Source of the DNA: a virus | IMG/VR virus record: IMGVR_UViG_3300027917_000123 | Location: 1-30,978 of that record | DNA length: 30,978 nucleotides | Direction: 5' to 3' (one strand) | Shown here: positions 23,153 through 30,549 of the stretch, one piece after another | Layout of the letters: every line of letters begins with the position of its first letter | Numbering within the stretch: position 1 is the stretch's first letter | Notes under the pieces: model-generated | Seen by the model: only the letters and a program-made list of their open reading frames with translations | The model's database searches: none | What the model was told of the DNA's origin: nothing | Position numbers and translations under genes: made by a program

Positions 23153-24382
23153 AACATTGCACAGTTAGTAGAAAAGTGGAAAGAAGTACTTGATGAGGGT
23201 AGAGAAATCAAAAGACCTAGTGTTTTGAATTCTACTGCGATCATGCTTGAAAATCAGCATAACTATCTTAACGAAACAACTGGTTGGGGTTCAGACTCAT
23301 TCGGAACCGGTGACGGTAGAGGTTTGGCAAACTGGACAACATCAGGTATGTTCAACAAGATTGCCGTGCCGATGGTAAGACGTACTTTCCCTGAGTTGGT
23401 AGCTCACGATCTAGTTGGTGTCCAACCTCTTACTGGCCCTGTTGGATTGGCATTCGCTCTTAGATTTAAGAGTGGTGGCCCAGACACATATGGTGGAAGT
23501 AGTAATGTAGAACTTGGTTACAATACCGTAGATTCTTCTTACTCTGGATCATATATCACCTCTGCCGGTGAAGCTCTGGGTTCAGCCGCAGGTTCAGGTG
23601 TTGGTTCTGATATCGGCCTTGGTGTTGGTGCAGGAACACACATGAATGAAGTCAACATGACCGTAGAAAAGACCCAAGTAGAAGCAAAGACTCGTAAACT
23701 GAGAAGCCGTTGGTCTCTTGAAGTTGCACAAGACCTTAGAGCAATGCATGGTCTGAATCTGGAAGAAGAAATGATGGATATTCTATCATATGAAATCACC
23801 CAAGAAATTGACCGTGAATTGATTACTAAGATTGCTAATGTATGTACTACAGGTGGTTCATCTTATGATACCACATGGAACTACACCGCAGCATCAGGCA
23901 CAGGCGTTCCCGGTGGACGTTGGGAAATGGAAAGATATCGTGAAATGTATCACTATCTGATCCGTAGAAGCAACAGAATCGCAATCGAAACTCGTAGAGG
24001 TTCTGCAAATTGGGTAGTTGGTAACTACAGAGCAACCGCTATCTTTGAAACACTGCCTAACTTTACTATTGCTCCGGTTCCCGGTAATGTAGTAACAGCA
24101 GGTATTGGTGTATCAAGACAAGGTTCTCTTGACGGAAGAATCACTGTTTACAGAGATACTTTCGAAACAACCGACAAGTTTATCCTTGGATATAAAGGCC
24201 CATCTGAGTACGACACTGGTGTAATTTATCTGCCTTATGTTCAACTGCTAGCAAGCAGAGCAGTATTCGAAAATTCATTCCAACCATCAATGGGATTGAT
24301 GAGTAGATACGCAATTCACGAACATATGTTTGGCGCAGCTAAATACTATCAGCAAGTAACACTCGTAAACATTCCTACCTAA
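23150..24382 (+). CDS. 23: Major capsid protein, T4 gp23-like
   Basis: A 410-residue HK97-fold capsid protein of the T4 type. The diagnostic stretch MVRRTFPELVAHDLVGVQPL-x-GPVGLAFALRF matches gp23 (VRRAIPNLIAFDICGVQPM...). The N-terminus MNIAQLVEKWKEVLDEG matches the T4 delta region (LLNKWKPLLEG). Leu-Asn-Glu in HNYLNETTGWG (about residue 44-46) is a good candidate for protease cleavage, removing a shorter propeptide than T4's 65 residues. It is shorter than T4 gp23 (521), so surface insertions are missing. The C-terminus SRYAIHEHMFGAAKYYQQVTLVNI is typical. An own terminator follows. Confidence 0.96.
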   Translation: MNIAQLVEKWKEVLDEGREIKRPSVLNSTAIMLENQHNYLNETTGWGSDSFGTGDGRGLANWTTSGMFNKIAVPMVRRTFPELVAHDLVGVQPLTGPVGLAFALRFKSGGPDTYGGSSNVELGYNTVDSSYSGSYITSAGEALGSAAGSGVGSDIGLGVGAGTHMNEVNMTVEKTQVEAKTRKLRSRWSLEVAQDLRAMHGLNLEEEMMDILSYEITQEIDRELITKIANVCTTGGSSYDTTWNYTAASGTGVPGGRWEMERYREMYHYLIRRSNRIAIETRRGSANWVVGNYRATAIFETLPNFTIAPVPGNVVTAGIGVSRQGSLDGRITVYRDTFETTDKFILGYKGPSEYDTGVIYLPYVQLLASRAVFENSFQPSMGLMSRYAIHEHMFGAAKYYQQVTLVNIPT

Positions 24383-24398
24383 TGAAGTAATTCATTAG
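24379..24398 (+). other. Perfect 8-bp hairpin with GUAA loop at capsid stop codon
   Basis: CTAATGAA (24379-24386) pairs exactly with TTCATTAG (24391-24398) around GTAA, a GNRA-type tetraloop. The stop codon is in the left arm. Such hairpins often protect abundant phage mRNAs from 3' decay. Confidence 0.55.
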
Positions 24399-24413
24399 CA
24401 GGTCGGAACATAT

Positions 24414-24449
24414 AAAGGAGTGGGAAGAAATTCTCGCTCCTTTTTTGTT
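24414..24449 (+). terminator. Intrinsic terminator after capsid gene
   Basis: AAAGGAGTGGGA (24414-24425) pairs, with two G-T wobbles, with TCTCGCTCCTTT (24432-24443) around the loop AGAAAT, followed by a T-rich tract. The loop sequence is the same as in the terminator after the SpoVR gene. Confidence 0.8.
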
Positions 24450-24454
24450 TTTTG

Positions 24455-24462
24455 TATAAATA
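24455..24462 (+). promoter_or_regulatory. Late promoter before small terminase
   Basis: An exact TATAAATA right after the capsid terminator and 37 bases before the small-terminase ATG, so terminase transcription restarts here. No further clear late box lies before the PrkA module, which could be read from this promoter. Confidence 0.6.
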
Positions 24463-24499
24463 ATTGTAGGAGTAGTATTTACAAAGGGGGATTATCTAT

Positions 24500-24976
24500 A
24501 TGCCATTGTTAGACAGACAGAATTTGGAAGAAGAATTCAACATAAATGATGAACAACCTGTGGAACCAGAGATAGTAGATGACCACGATGAATTTGAAGC
24601 TGAATGGGAAAGAGAAAACGATCCACGTACCATTATAGCAGACAACATTGAACGTGCTAATGAAATTCTCGACAAGGTACAGGAAGAAATTCAACGGGGA
24701 AACTTTACAGCACGTTTAGTAGAAGTTGCCGGGAACCTTATCAACTCCGTCACAGCAGCAAGTAAGGAACTGATATCAGACGAAAATTACAGACGATATT
24801 TACATTTGCGTGACAAACTGGTAAAATTGAAAAAAGTAGAAGTTGAATGGAAGGTATCTGGCAAGAGCAACAAGATTACTAATCAAAATTTGATCCTTGC
24901 AAACCGTGAAGACATACTGAAAATCATGGGTAAAAAGGATGAATTACCGGCACCTGAAGAAAGCGAAAAAAATTAG
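24500..24976 (+). CDS. 16: Terminase small subunit, gp16-like
   Basis: A 158-residue acidic helical protein. After a flexible acidic start it has IIADNIERANEILDKVQEEIQRGNFTARLVEVAGNLINSVTAASKELI, a pattern (N-x-x-x-A-x-x-I-L-D...G-x-x-x-A-R-L-x-E-V-x-x-x-L-I-N-S-V-T-x-A) I associate with the central coiled-coil of T4-type small terminases, which form rings and regulate DNA cutting by gp17. The length is close to T4 gp16 (164 residues). Unlike T4, its partner gene does not follow directly: the PrkA-YhbH-SpoVR genes intervene. It ends in TAG. The family call is by pattern and context. Confidence 0.75.
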   Translation: MPLLDRQNLEEEFNINDEQPVEPEIVDDHDEFEAEWERENDPRTIIADNIERANEILDKVQEEIQRGNFTARLVEVAGNLINSVTAASKELISDENYRRYLHLRDKLVKLKKVEVEWKVSGKSNKITNQNLILANREDILKIMGKKDELPAPEESEKN

Positions 24977-25006
24977 GTGTGAAACGTGTACAAATGATTA
25001 TGTTTC

Positions 25007-25015
25007 TGATAGAAT
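25007..25015 (+). promoter_or_regulatory. Possible extended -10 promoter before prkA homologue
   Basis: TG-A-TAGAAT, one base from the host sigma-70 extended -10 (TGnTATAAT), lies 31 bases before the PrkA start. No good -35 box is present. Inverted arms AGGTGTGA (24975-24982) and TCACACTT (25021-25028) flank it. It could give the module its own host-type transcription; weak evidence. Confidence 0.25.
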
Positions 25016-25045
25016 GACAATCACACTTGGAAAAGGAGATTCTTT

Positions 25046-27037
25046 ATGACAAAAACCGTAAAAGAAAGGAGCCAACCTGTGAACAATCAAGATTTTAGAG
25101 ATATCATTTTAGCACAGAGAGAAAAGAAGGGATCGGTTGCCACAGAAGAGATGTCAATGCTTGACTATATGAAATTGGCACAAGAGCAACCAGAAATCGC
25201 AAATTTCGCACCGGGAAGAATCTACAACATGATCATGAAGTATGGTGTAGACGAACTTCCAACCGAATACAAGACAAAAGGCTATGAAGACTTGGTGAAG
25301 TACAAGTTCTTTGATGGTAAAATATTCGGCACCTACGAACCAATCCACGACCTCATGCGGTTCATGAAAGCTTCAGCACGAAGAACGGAGACCGGAAAGA
25401 GAATTCTTATCATGGTCGGCCCCGTGTCTTCAGGAAAGTCAACCATTGCTGCAAACGTCAAAAAAGGATTAGAGAAAGACAATACTCCGATGTATGCAAT
25501 CAAAGGTTGTCCGATCCACGAAGAACCTCTCCATCTTATCCCAGAAGAAGATCGTGAAGATTGGGAAGAAAGACTTGGAGTAAAAATTGAAGGCTTTGTA
25601 TGTCCGGTATGTCAGCAGATGCTTGACACCGAATATACAAGTGATGGTATCGTCAATTGGGAAGACGTACCAGTTATACCGATCAAAACTTCCGAACAGC
25701 GAAGAATAGCAATCGGAACATTTCAACCGTCCGATCCGAAATCACAAGACATCACCGAATTGATTGGACGTGTGAACATGAGCAAGATCGCTCGTTTCGG
25801 AGAAACAGACCCACGTGCTTATCAGTTCGATGGAGAACTTCAAGTTGCCAACCGTGGCATGATTGAATACATCGAAATCCTGAAAGCAGATGTGAAGTTC
25901 CACTATGTTCTGATTACGGCAGCACAGGAACAGACCATCAAAGCACCGGGTTTCCCGCAGATGTACATCGACAGTTTGATTCTGTCACACACCAACCAGA
26001 CAGAGTTTGATGCATTCGCAGGAGACAAGAAGAACGAAGCGTTGCATGACCGTATGTATCCGGTTTATGTGCCGTGGAACTTGCGTGTGGATGACGAAGT
26101 AAAAATCTATGAGAAGATGATTCATGAATCAGATTTCCGTGGAATCCACATCGCACCTTACACCCTTAAAATCGCTGCTTCGTTTGCAGTGTTGACACGG
26201 CTTGTAGAAGACAAGAAATGTTCTTCTCTTATCCACAAGATGAAACTCTACAACGGTGAGACCATCGATGAATTCAAGAAGTCAGACATCGATATCAAAC
26301 AGTTGTATGAGCGTGGACGTGCAAACGGAGAAGGTATGTCCGGCATCTCTCCACGATTCATCATCAATGCATTGAACGTTGCACTTGGTATGAAAGAAGA
26401 CAAGTCATGTATCACACCGATTGATGTTCTACGTGCGTTGAGAAACAATTTTGGACATCAAATCGGAATGAAGGATGAAGACGTTGAAAAATATCTAAAC
26501 ATCCTTTCCGGTGATAAAAACTCTGTCCTTACAGAGTACATGGAAGTTGCAAAGAAAGAAGTAAATCTTTCCTTCCTTCACGCATATGAAGATCAGGCAG
26601 AAGAATTGTTCAACCGTTATATGTTGAACGTGACTGCTTTCGTAAGCAAGGAGCAGGTATACGATTCAGTAACAGGTGAAGAGTCACCACCCGATGAAGA
26701 CCTGATGAGAAAACTGGAAGAGATTATCAAGGTTCCAGAAAACTCAAAGGAACAATTCAGAAACGGAATCTTTGTACAGAAAGCACGATGCCTTGAACAG
26801 GGTCAGCCTTTCACCTTCAAAGATTACGATCCGCTGAAGGATGCGATTGAGAAGAAACTTATGAGCGACCTGAAGAACGTTGTTCAGCTTTCAATCGCAA
26901 CCACCACGAATACCAGTGACAAGGCGAAACGTAAGAGAAGTACCGCAATGAAAACGTTGATGAAACGTGGATACTGCAAGCATTGTGCGGAAGTACTTCT
27001 AATGTTTGTTGGAGAGATTCTAAGGAAGGCAAACTAA
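25046..27037 (+). CDS. prkA: PrkA-family AAA+ serine protein kinase / protease-like protein
   Basis: A full-length 663-residue PrkA (E. coli YeaG is about 644). The AAA+ part has Walker A GPVSSGKST (G125 to T133, K131), then KGCPIHEEPLHLIPEE...LGVKIEGFVCPVCQ, matching the Firmicute-type PrkA more than YeaG, then GELQVANRGMIEYIEI, VLITAAQEQ and the LSHTNQTEF / DRMYPVYVPWNLRV-x-DE-x-KIYEK sensor region. The C-terminal kinase-like domain ends KAKRKRSTAMKTLMKRGYC. In bacteria PrkA acts with YhbH/YeaH and SpoVR/YcgB in stress, stationary-phase and sporulation control; substrates are poorly known. Nothing looks degraded. The ribosome site is AAGGAG. The cofactor genes follow directly. Confidence 0.93.
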   Translation: MTKTVKERSQPVNNQDFRDIILAQREKKGSVATEEMSMLDYMKLAQEQPEIANFAPGRIYNMIMKYGVDELPTEYKTKGYEDLVKYKFFDGKIFGTYEPIHDLMRFMKASARRTETGKRILIMVGPVSSGKSTIAANVKKGLEKDNTPMYAIKGCPIHEEPLHLIPEEDREDWEERLGVKIEGFVCPVCQQMLDTEYTSDGIVNWEDVPVIPIKTSEQRRIAIGTFQPSDPKSQDITELIGRVNMSKIARFGETDPRAYQFDGELQVANRGMIEYIEILKADVKFHYVLITAAQEQTIKAPGFPQMYIDSLILSHTNQTEFDAFAGDKKNEALHDRMYPVYVPWNLRVDDEVKIYEKMIHESDFRGIHIAPYTLKIAASFAVLTRLVEDKKCSSLIHKMKLYNGETIDEFKKSDIDIKQLYERGRANGEGMSGISPRFIINALNVALGMKEDKSCITPIDVLRALRNNFGHQIGMKDEDVEKYLNILSGDKNSVLTEYMEVAKKEVNLSFLHAYEDQAEELFNRYMLNVTAFVSKEQVYDSVTGEESPPDEDLMRKLEEIIKVPENSKEQFRNGIFVQKARCLEQGQPFTFKDYDPLKDAIEKKLMSDLKNVVQLSIATTTNTSDKAKRKRSTAMKTLMKRGYCKHCAEVLLMFVGEILRKAN

Positions 27038-27220
27038 ATGGGCGTTAGGGTTCAAGTGGTTATAGAATCCGACTCTAGGGATGACGAAACTACGATCTCT
27101 GCTTGGTTCCAGACAACGGACTGCCAAGAATTTATAGAATGGATAGAGAAAGTTCGCTCCCTAGAGTCCTATAACCAATCCAAAGGACGTACACAAGTAA
27201 AGGGGTTTACGGGGAGATAA
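27038..27220 (+). CDS. Small unknown protein between PrkA and YhbH genes, 60 aa
   Basis: A 60-residue beta-alpha protein, MGVRVQVVIESDSRDDETTISAWF...FIEWIEKVRSLESYN. It starts at the base after the PrkA stop with AAGGAAGG as ribosome site and ends two bases before the YhbH homologue, so it is co-translated with the module. Alternating strand VRVQVVIES and helix ECIEWIEK-like (EFIEWIEKV) suggest a compact fold. No known family. Position suggests a regulator or adaptor for the kinase module. Confidence 0.6.
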   Translation: MGVRVQVVIESDSRDDETTISAWFQTTDCQEFIEWIEKVRSLESYNQSKGRTQVKGFTGR

Positions 27221-27222
27221 CC

Positions 27223-28554
27223 ATGTCGATTATTTACCATGATGATTGGGGAATTTCCGAAAAGGGAAGAAAAGATGCTGAACGTCATAGAGAAAAGATA
27301 GATGACGCTATCAGAAAGAACGTGAGAGATGTTATTTCGGAAGAGTCAATCATTACCAAAAAAGACGGAAAGAAAGTTCGAATTCCTGTAAAGGGAATGA
27401 AGGACTACCGCTTCATTTATGGTAGGAATAAGAATGGTGCGGGTGTTGGTCAAGGCCCTGCGAAACCGGGAGATGTCATTGGTAAACAGCCTAAACCGGG
27501 GCAAGGGCAAGGTGGAGACAAAGCAGGTCAAGCACCGGGGGAAGACTACATGGAAACAGAAGTCGATATTGACTATCTGATAAAAATCATGTTTGAAGAT
27601 TTGGGTCTTCCTTGGATCGAAGAGAAAACAAAAAAACAAATTCTGGTTCCTAAAGGATGGAAGTTCGAAACCATTTCTAAGAAAGGGATCATCCCACGTA
27701 TACATAAAAAGAGAACCATGATCGAAGCACTGAAACGAAACGTTATGTTCTGTGCTGAAATTATGGAAGAGACAGGTTGTACGGAAGAGCTTGCAGCAGC
27801 AGCATTGATGCAAGCAGCAGGAGATATCAATGAAGCAATCGAATTGATCGCAAAAGAAGCAGTGACAGAGCCACCTTCAGGAGCGGTTCTTATCGATGAC
27901 GATGACTTACGATTCAAGCAGATTGAGCATGATGTTGAATACCACTCAAAAGCAGTAGTAATTGCAATGATGGATGTGTCAGCATCAATGCATCAGAAGA
28001 AGAAATACCTTGCAAGGTCAATGCTCTTCTGGTTGGTACAATTCCTGAAGAAAATGTATGACCATGTTGATATCCGTTTCATCACCCATACCACTGACGC
28101 AAAACTGGTTGACGAAGATACGTTCTTCCACAAAGGGGAATCAGGGGGAACATATTGTGGTTCAGCATTCGAACTTGCTAATCACCTTATTGATACGGAA
28201 TACCCTACAGACGAATGGAACGTGTATACCATTTATCTGTCAGATGGTGAAGACTTCAATCCACAAGATACAGTAAACAAAATCAAAGAGATGATCAAAA
28301 AAGAAATCAGTATGCTTGGTTATGTGGAAATCCTTGTGGCATATGATGAGAACACCGGATGGTATGGATCAAACGAATGGAGAACTTTACTAGCCGAAAT
28401 CAAGAAGAACTATAAATTTGAAAAGATTACAAAAGATGGAACAGAGTTTTACAAAAACAGTGAGAAGAGGTTTCTGCTTGCAGTGATAAAGAACAAGTCA
28501 CACGTTTATCCTGCACTGAAACATTTGTTGTTCGAAAAGAAGAAAACCAAATAG
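27223..28554 (+). CDS. yhbH: YhbH/YeaH (DUF444, UPF0229) VWA-type protein with UBA-like insertion
   Basis: A 443-residue homologue of YhbH (Bacillus, about 390) and YeaH (E. coli, about 427). The N-terminus has the family RHREKIDDAIRKNV...IP-x-KGMKDYRF, a Gly/Lys linker, then LIKIMFEDLGLPWIEEK. A von Willebrand A domain follows with MIDAS D251-V-S253-A-S255, FITHTTDAKLVDEDTFFHKGESGGT and IYLSDGEDFN. Unlike YeaH or YhbH as I recall them, residues about 173-212 (AEIMEETGCTEELAAAALMQ, then AGDINEAIELI) form a UBA/TS-N-like three-helix domain between the KKRTMIEALKRN segment and the VWA domain. It works with PrkA and SpoVR in bacteria. It ends in TAG. Confidence 0.9.
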   Translation: MSIIYHDDWGISEKGRKDAERHREKIDDAIRKNVRDVISEESIITKKDGKKVRIPVKGMKDYRFIYGRNKNGAGVGQGPAKPGDVIGKQPKPGQGQGGDKAGQAPGEDYMETEVDIDYLIKIMFEDLGLPWIEEKTKKQILVPKGWKFETISKKGIIPRIHKKRTMIEALKRNVMFCAEIMEETGCTEELAAAALMQAAGDINEAIELIAKEAVTEPPSGAVLIDDDDLRFKQIEHDVEYHSKAVVIAMMDVSASMHQKKKYLARSMLFWLVQFLKKMYDHVDIRFITHTTDAKLVDEDTFFHKGESGGTYCGSAFELANHLIDTEYPTDEWNVYTIYLSDGEDFNPQDTVNKIKEMIKKEISMLGYVEILVAYDENTGWYGSNEWRTLLAEIKKNYKFEKITKDGTEFYKNSEKRFLLAVIKNKSHVYPALKHLLFEKKKTK

Positions 28555-28569
28555 AAAAAGGAGTACAAG

Positions 28570-28833
28570 ATGTTGAAAGAATTTTTTCAAAAATGTTGTT
28601 ACGTTGTCGATAGAGCGTTTTTCCTTTGGGATGACCAGAGTGCCAAAAGAAAGGCCAGTATATTGATGGGGGCAATCGTCCTTACCGGTAGTTTCTTTGG
28701 TCTGGGATTTGTCCTTTTTCCTGCTATCATTCTTTGGGCATTGAGAATGCTTTTTCTGGAAGGCTTCATTGCAGAGTGGAGTGGAGAATTCATTGATGAC
28801 AAAAATGAAGCATGGGAAACAGAACAAAAGTAA
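28570..28833 (+). CDS. Small membrane protein within the PrkA module, 87 aa
   Basis: An 87-residue protein with an amphipathic start (MLKEFFQKCCYVVDRAFF), then basic SAKRKAS and a hydrophobic region at about residues 31-61 (ILMGAIVLTGSFFGLGF, VLFPAIILWALRML), either two short spans or one long re-entrant stretch, and an acidic tail. The ribosome site AAAGGAG is seven bases upstream. It sits between the YhbH and SpoVR genes, in frame with the TAG of the former. It may tether the module to the membrane or be an unrelated phage gene such as a holin-like protein; the sequence cannot decide. Confidence 0.65.
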   Translation: MLKEFFQKCCYVVDRAFFLWDDQSAKRKASILMGAIVLTGSFFGLGFVLFPAIILWALRMLFLEGFIAEWSGEFIDDKNEAWETEQK

Positions 28834-28850
28834 ACAGCTAGGAGCCTATT

Positions 28851-30434
28851 ATGCAAAATACTGAACTTCAAAGATTGATAAAGATAGAAGATCGAATCAT
28901 GCAGCTAGCAGAAGAATATGGTTTGAAGACGTGCGAAATCGAATGGGATATCGTACCAGACCAAAAGATGCTAGAGATCATGGCATATCATCTTCCTGTC
29001 AATATTTCGAACTGGAAGTATGGAAGAGATTATGAAAGATTGAGAACCATTCATGAGAACGTGAATCCTGCACTACCATATGAAGTTGTGATCAATTCCG
29101 ATCCGTCACGGGCATACCTGATGAAATCGAACACCTTTGCTGTTCAGTGTTTAGTCATGGCACACGTAGTAGGCCACACATCTTTTTTCACGATGTCAAA
29201 GTATTTCATTCCAACACGCAAAGACATATTAGAAGTAATGATGAGAGCGTCAGAGCGGTTTACGGAATACGAAAGAAAGTATGGCATCGATGAATTAGAA
29301 TTGATCGTGGATGCGGGTCATGCTCTTCAATTCCATTCGTCTCCTTTCGATAATGAGACAGAAGAAGAAAAACGTCAAAGAATCTTCGAATACAAGAAAC
29401 GTGAAGCACATAATCCCGCTCCACGATCAGAATTCAAAGACATTCTCCATAAGGAGAAAGAAATAGGAATGGATATAGAACTCTTCAATCAGAACCTTTG
29501 GAGAAGTCTACGAATGAAGGTTCCTGTTGAACCAACCGGAGACATCCTTAGATTCCTGATTGACCATTCTCCAATACTGGAAGATTGGCACAAAGATATT
29601 CTGGAAATATGCAGACTAGAAGGTAGATATTTCTGGCCCCAATTGAAAACCAAATATATGAATGAAGGGTTTGCTACATATTGGCATCAGATCATTATGG
29701 ATCGTCTATTCGATGAAGGATTACTTAGCACAAGTGATCATTCACAGTACAACTATTCTAACTCACTTGTGAAAGCAAAGAATCCTTATTCAATGAATCC
29801 ATATCAGATTGGTTGTGCAATGTGGGAAGACCTTGTAGAGCGTTGGAACAAGGGGAGACATGGACAAGAGTATGAGAATTGCCAGAACATAGAAGAGAAG
29901 AAAAAATGGGATACCAAAGACATGAAGGGTCATGAGAAGATGTTTGAAGTGATGCAGACACATACTGATTGGTTCTTTATGCAGGAGTTTCTTACACCAC
30001 AATTGGTTGCCGATCTTGAATTGTTTATCTATGTTATTCAAGAGACACCAGAAGCATATGAAGCCGTAGTAACAAAACATATGGCTCAAGAGATAAAGGA
30101 TTTGATTGTTGCAAGCTTCTCACACTCCCAAATTCCGCTTGTAGAAATTGTGGATGGTAAGTATCAGGGTAATGGGTTATATCTTGAACACAGGCACGTA
30201 GGAGCGGATTTGAACAGGAAATATGCAGAGGAAACTATGAAGCATATATTCCGTCTTTGGGGAAACGCTGTCTACTTGAAAACTCAGGAGAATGGAAACC
30301 AGACTGTTCTGAAATGTTCAAGTAAAGGAGATAAACCAAGACCTACAGCAGCAAACAGTCCTACAACCGCAAGGGCTAGTAAATTGAGTCTATTGAAACA
30401 TGGAGATTATCACGTAGAGTATACAACAGAATAA
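28851..30434 (+). CDS. spoVR: SpoVR/YcgB family protein
   Basis: A full-length 527-residue SpoVR (YcgB is about 510). Family landmarks: EIEWDIVPDQKMLEIMAYHLPVNISNWKYG near the N-terminus, SDPSRAYLMKSNTFAVQCLVMAHVVGHTSFF, DILRFLIDHSPILEDWHKDILEICRLEGRYFWPQ, and TKYMNEGFATYWH, followed by the C-terminal DLELF...LYLEHRHVGADLNRKYAEETMKHIFRLWG block. In Bacillus it is needed for spore cortex formation; its biochemical activity is not established, though conserved His/Glu suggest a metalloenzyme fold. The last 40 residues, Ser/Thr-rich, are less typical. The ribosome site AGGAG is close to the ATG. A tandem repeat duplicates its stop codon region. Confidence 0.93.
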   Translation: MQNTELQRLIKIEDRIMQLAEEYGLKTCEIEWDIVPDQKMLEIMAYHLPVNISNWKYGRDYERLRTIHENVNPALPYEVVINSDPSRAYLMKSNTFAVQCLVMAHVVGHTSFFTMSKYFIPTRKDILEVMMRASERFTEYERKYGIDELELIVDAGHALQFHSSPFDNETEEEKRQRIFEYKKREAHNPAPRSEFKDILHKEKEIGMDIELFNQNLWRSLRMKVPVEPTGDILRFLIDHSPILEDWHKDILEICRLEGRYFWPQLKTKYMNEGFATYWHQIIMDRLFDEGLLSTSDHSQYNYSNSLVKAKNPYSMNPYQIGCAMWEDLVERWNKGRHGQEYENCQNIEEKKKWDTKDMKGHEKMFEVMQTHTDWFFMQEFLTPQLVADLELFIYVIQETPEAYEAVVTKHMAQEIKDLIVASFSHSQIPLVEIVDGKYQGNGLYLEHRHVGADLNRKYAEETMKHIFRLWGNAVYLKTQENGNQTVLKCSSKGDKPRPTAANSPTTARASKLSLLKHGDYHVEYTTE

Positions 30435-30473
30435 GCTAAAAAAGGCACAACAGAATAAGCTAAAAAAGGCACA
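30423..30473 (+). repeat. 24-base tandem duplication over the SpoVR stop
   Basis: A 24-base unit occurs twice plus three bases, without mismatch. It contains the last codons and TAA of the SpoVR gene and an AAAAAAGGCAC arm that matches the terminator stem. The duplication leaves two possible left arms for the following terminator. Confidence 0.85.
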
Positions 30474-30505
30474 GGGAGAAATCCTTGTGCCTTTCTTTTT
30501 TTTTC
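30465..30505 (+). terminator. Intrinsic terminator after SpoVR gene
   Basis: AAAGGCACAGGG (30465-30476) pairs with CCTTGTGCCTTT (30483-30494), one wobble, around AGAAAT, followed by C and a run of T. It ends the PrkA-YhbH-SpoVR transcript before the large terminase gene. Confidence 0.85.
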
Positions 30506-30511
30506 TCTTTG

Positions 30512-30519
30512 CATAAATA
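30512..30519 (+). promoter_or_regulatory. Late-type promoter before large terminase
   Basis: CATAAATA, one mismatch from the T4 late box, directly follows the terminator and lies 30 bases before the terminase ATG. The terminase therefore seems transcribed separately from the PrkA module. Confidence 0.5.
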
Positions 30520-30549
30520 GTAGTAGATAAATATGTAAGGGGGAATAAA

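Noticed and set aside
28540-28575. Possible fusion by readthrough of the YhbH TAG into the 87-aa membrane protein, which is in frame
   Set aside because: The intervening bases form a good ribosome site (AAAAAGGAG) for a separate start; being in frame has a one-in-three chance.
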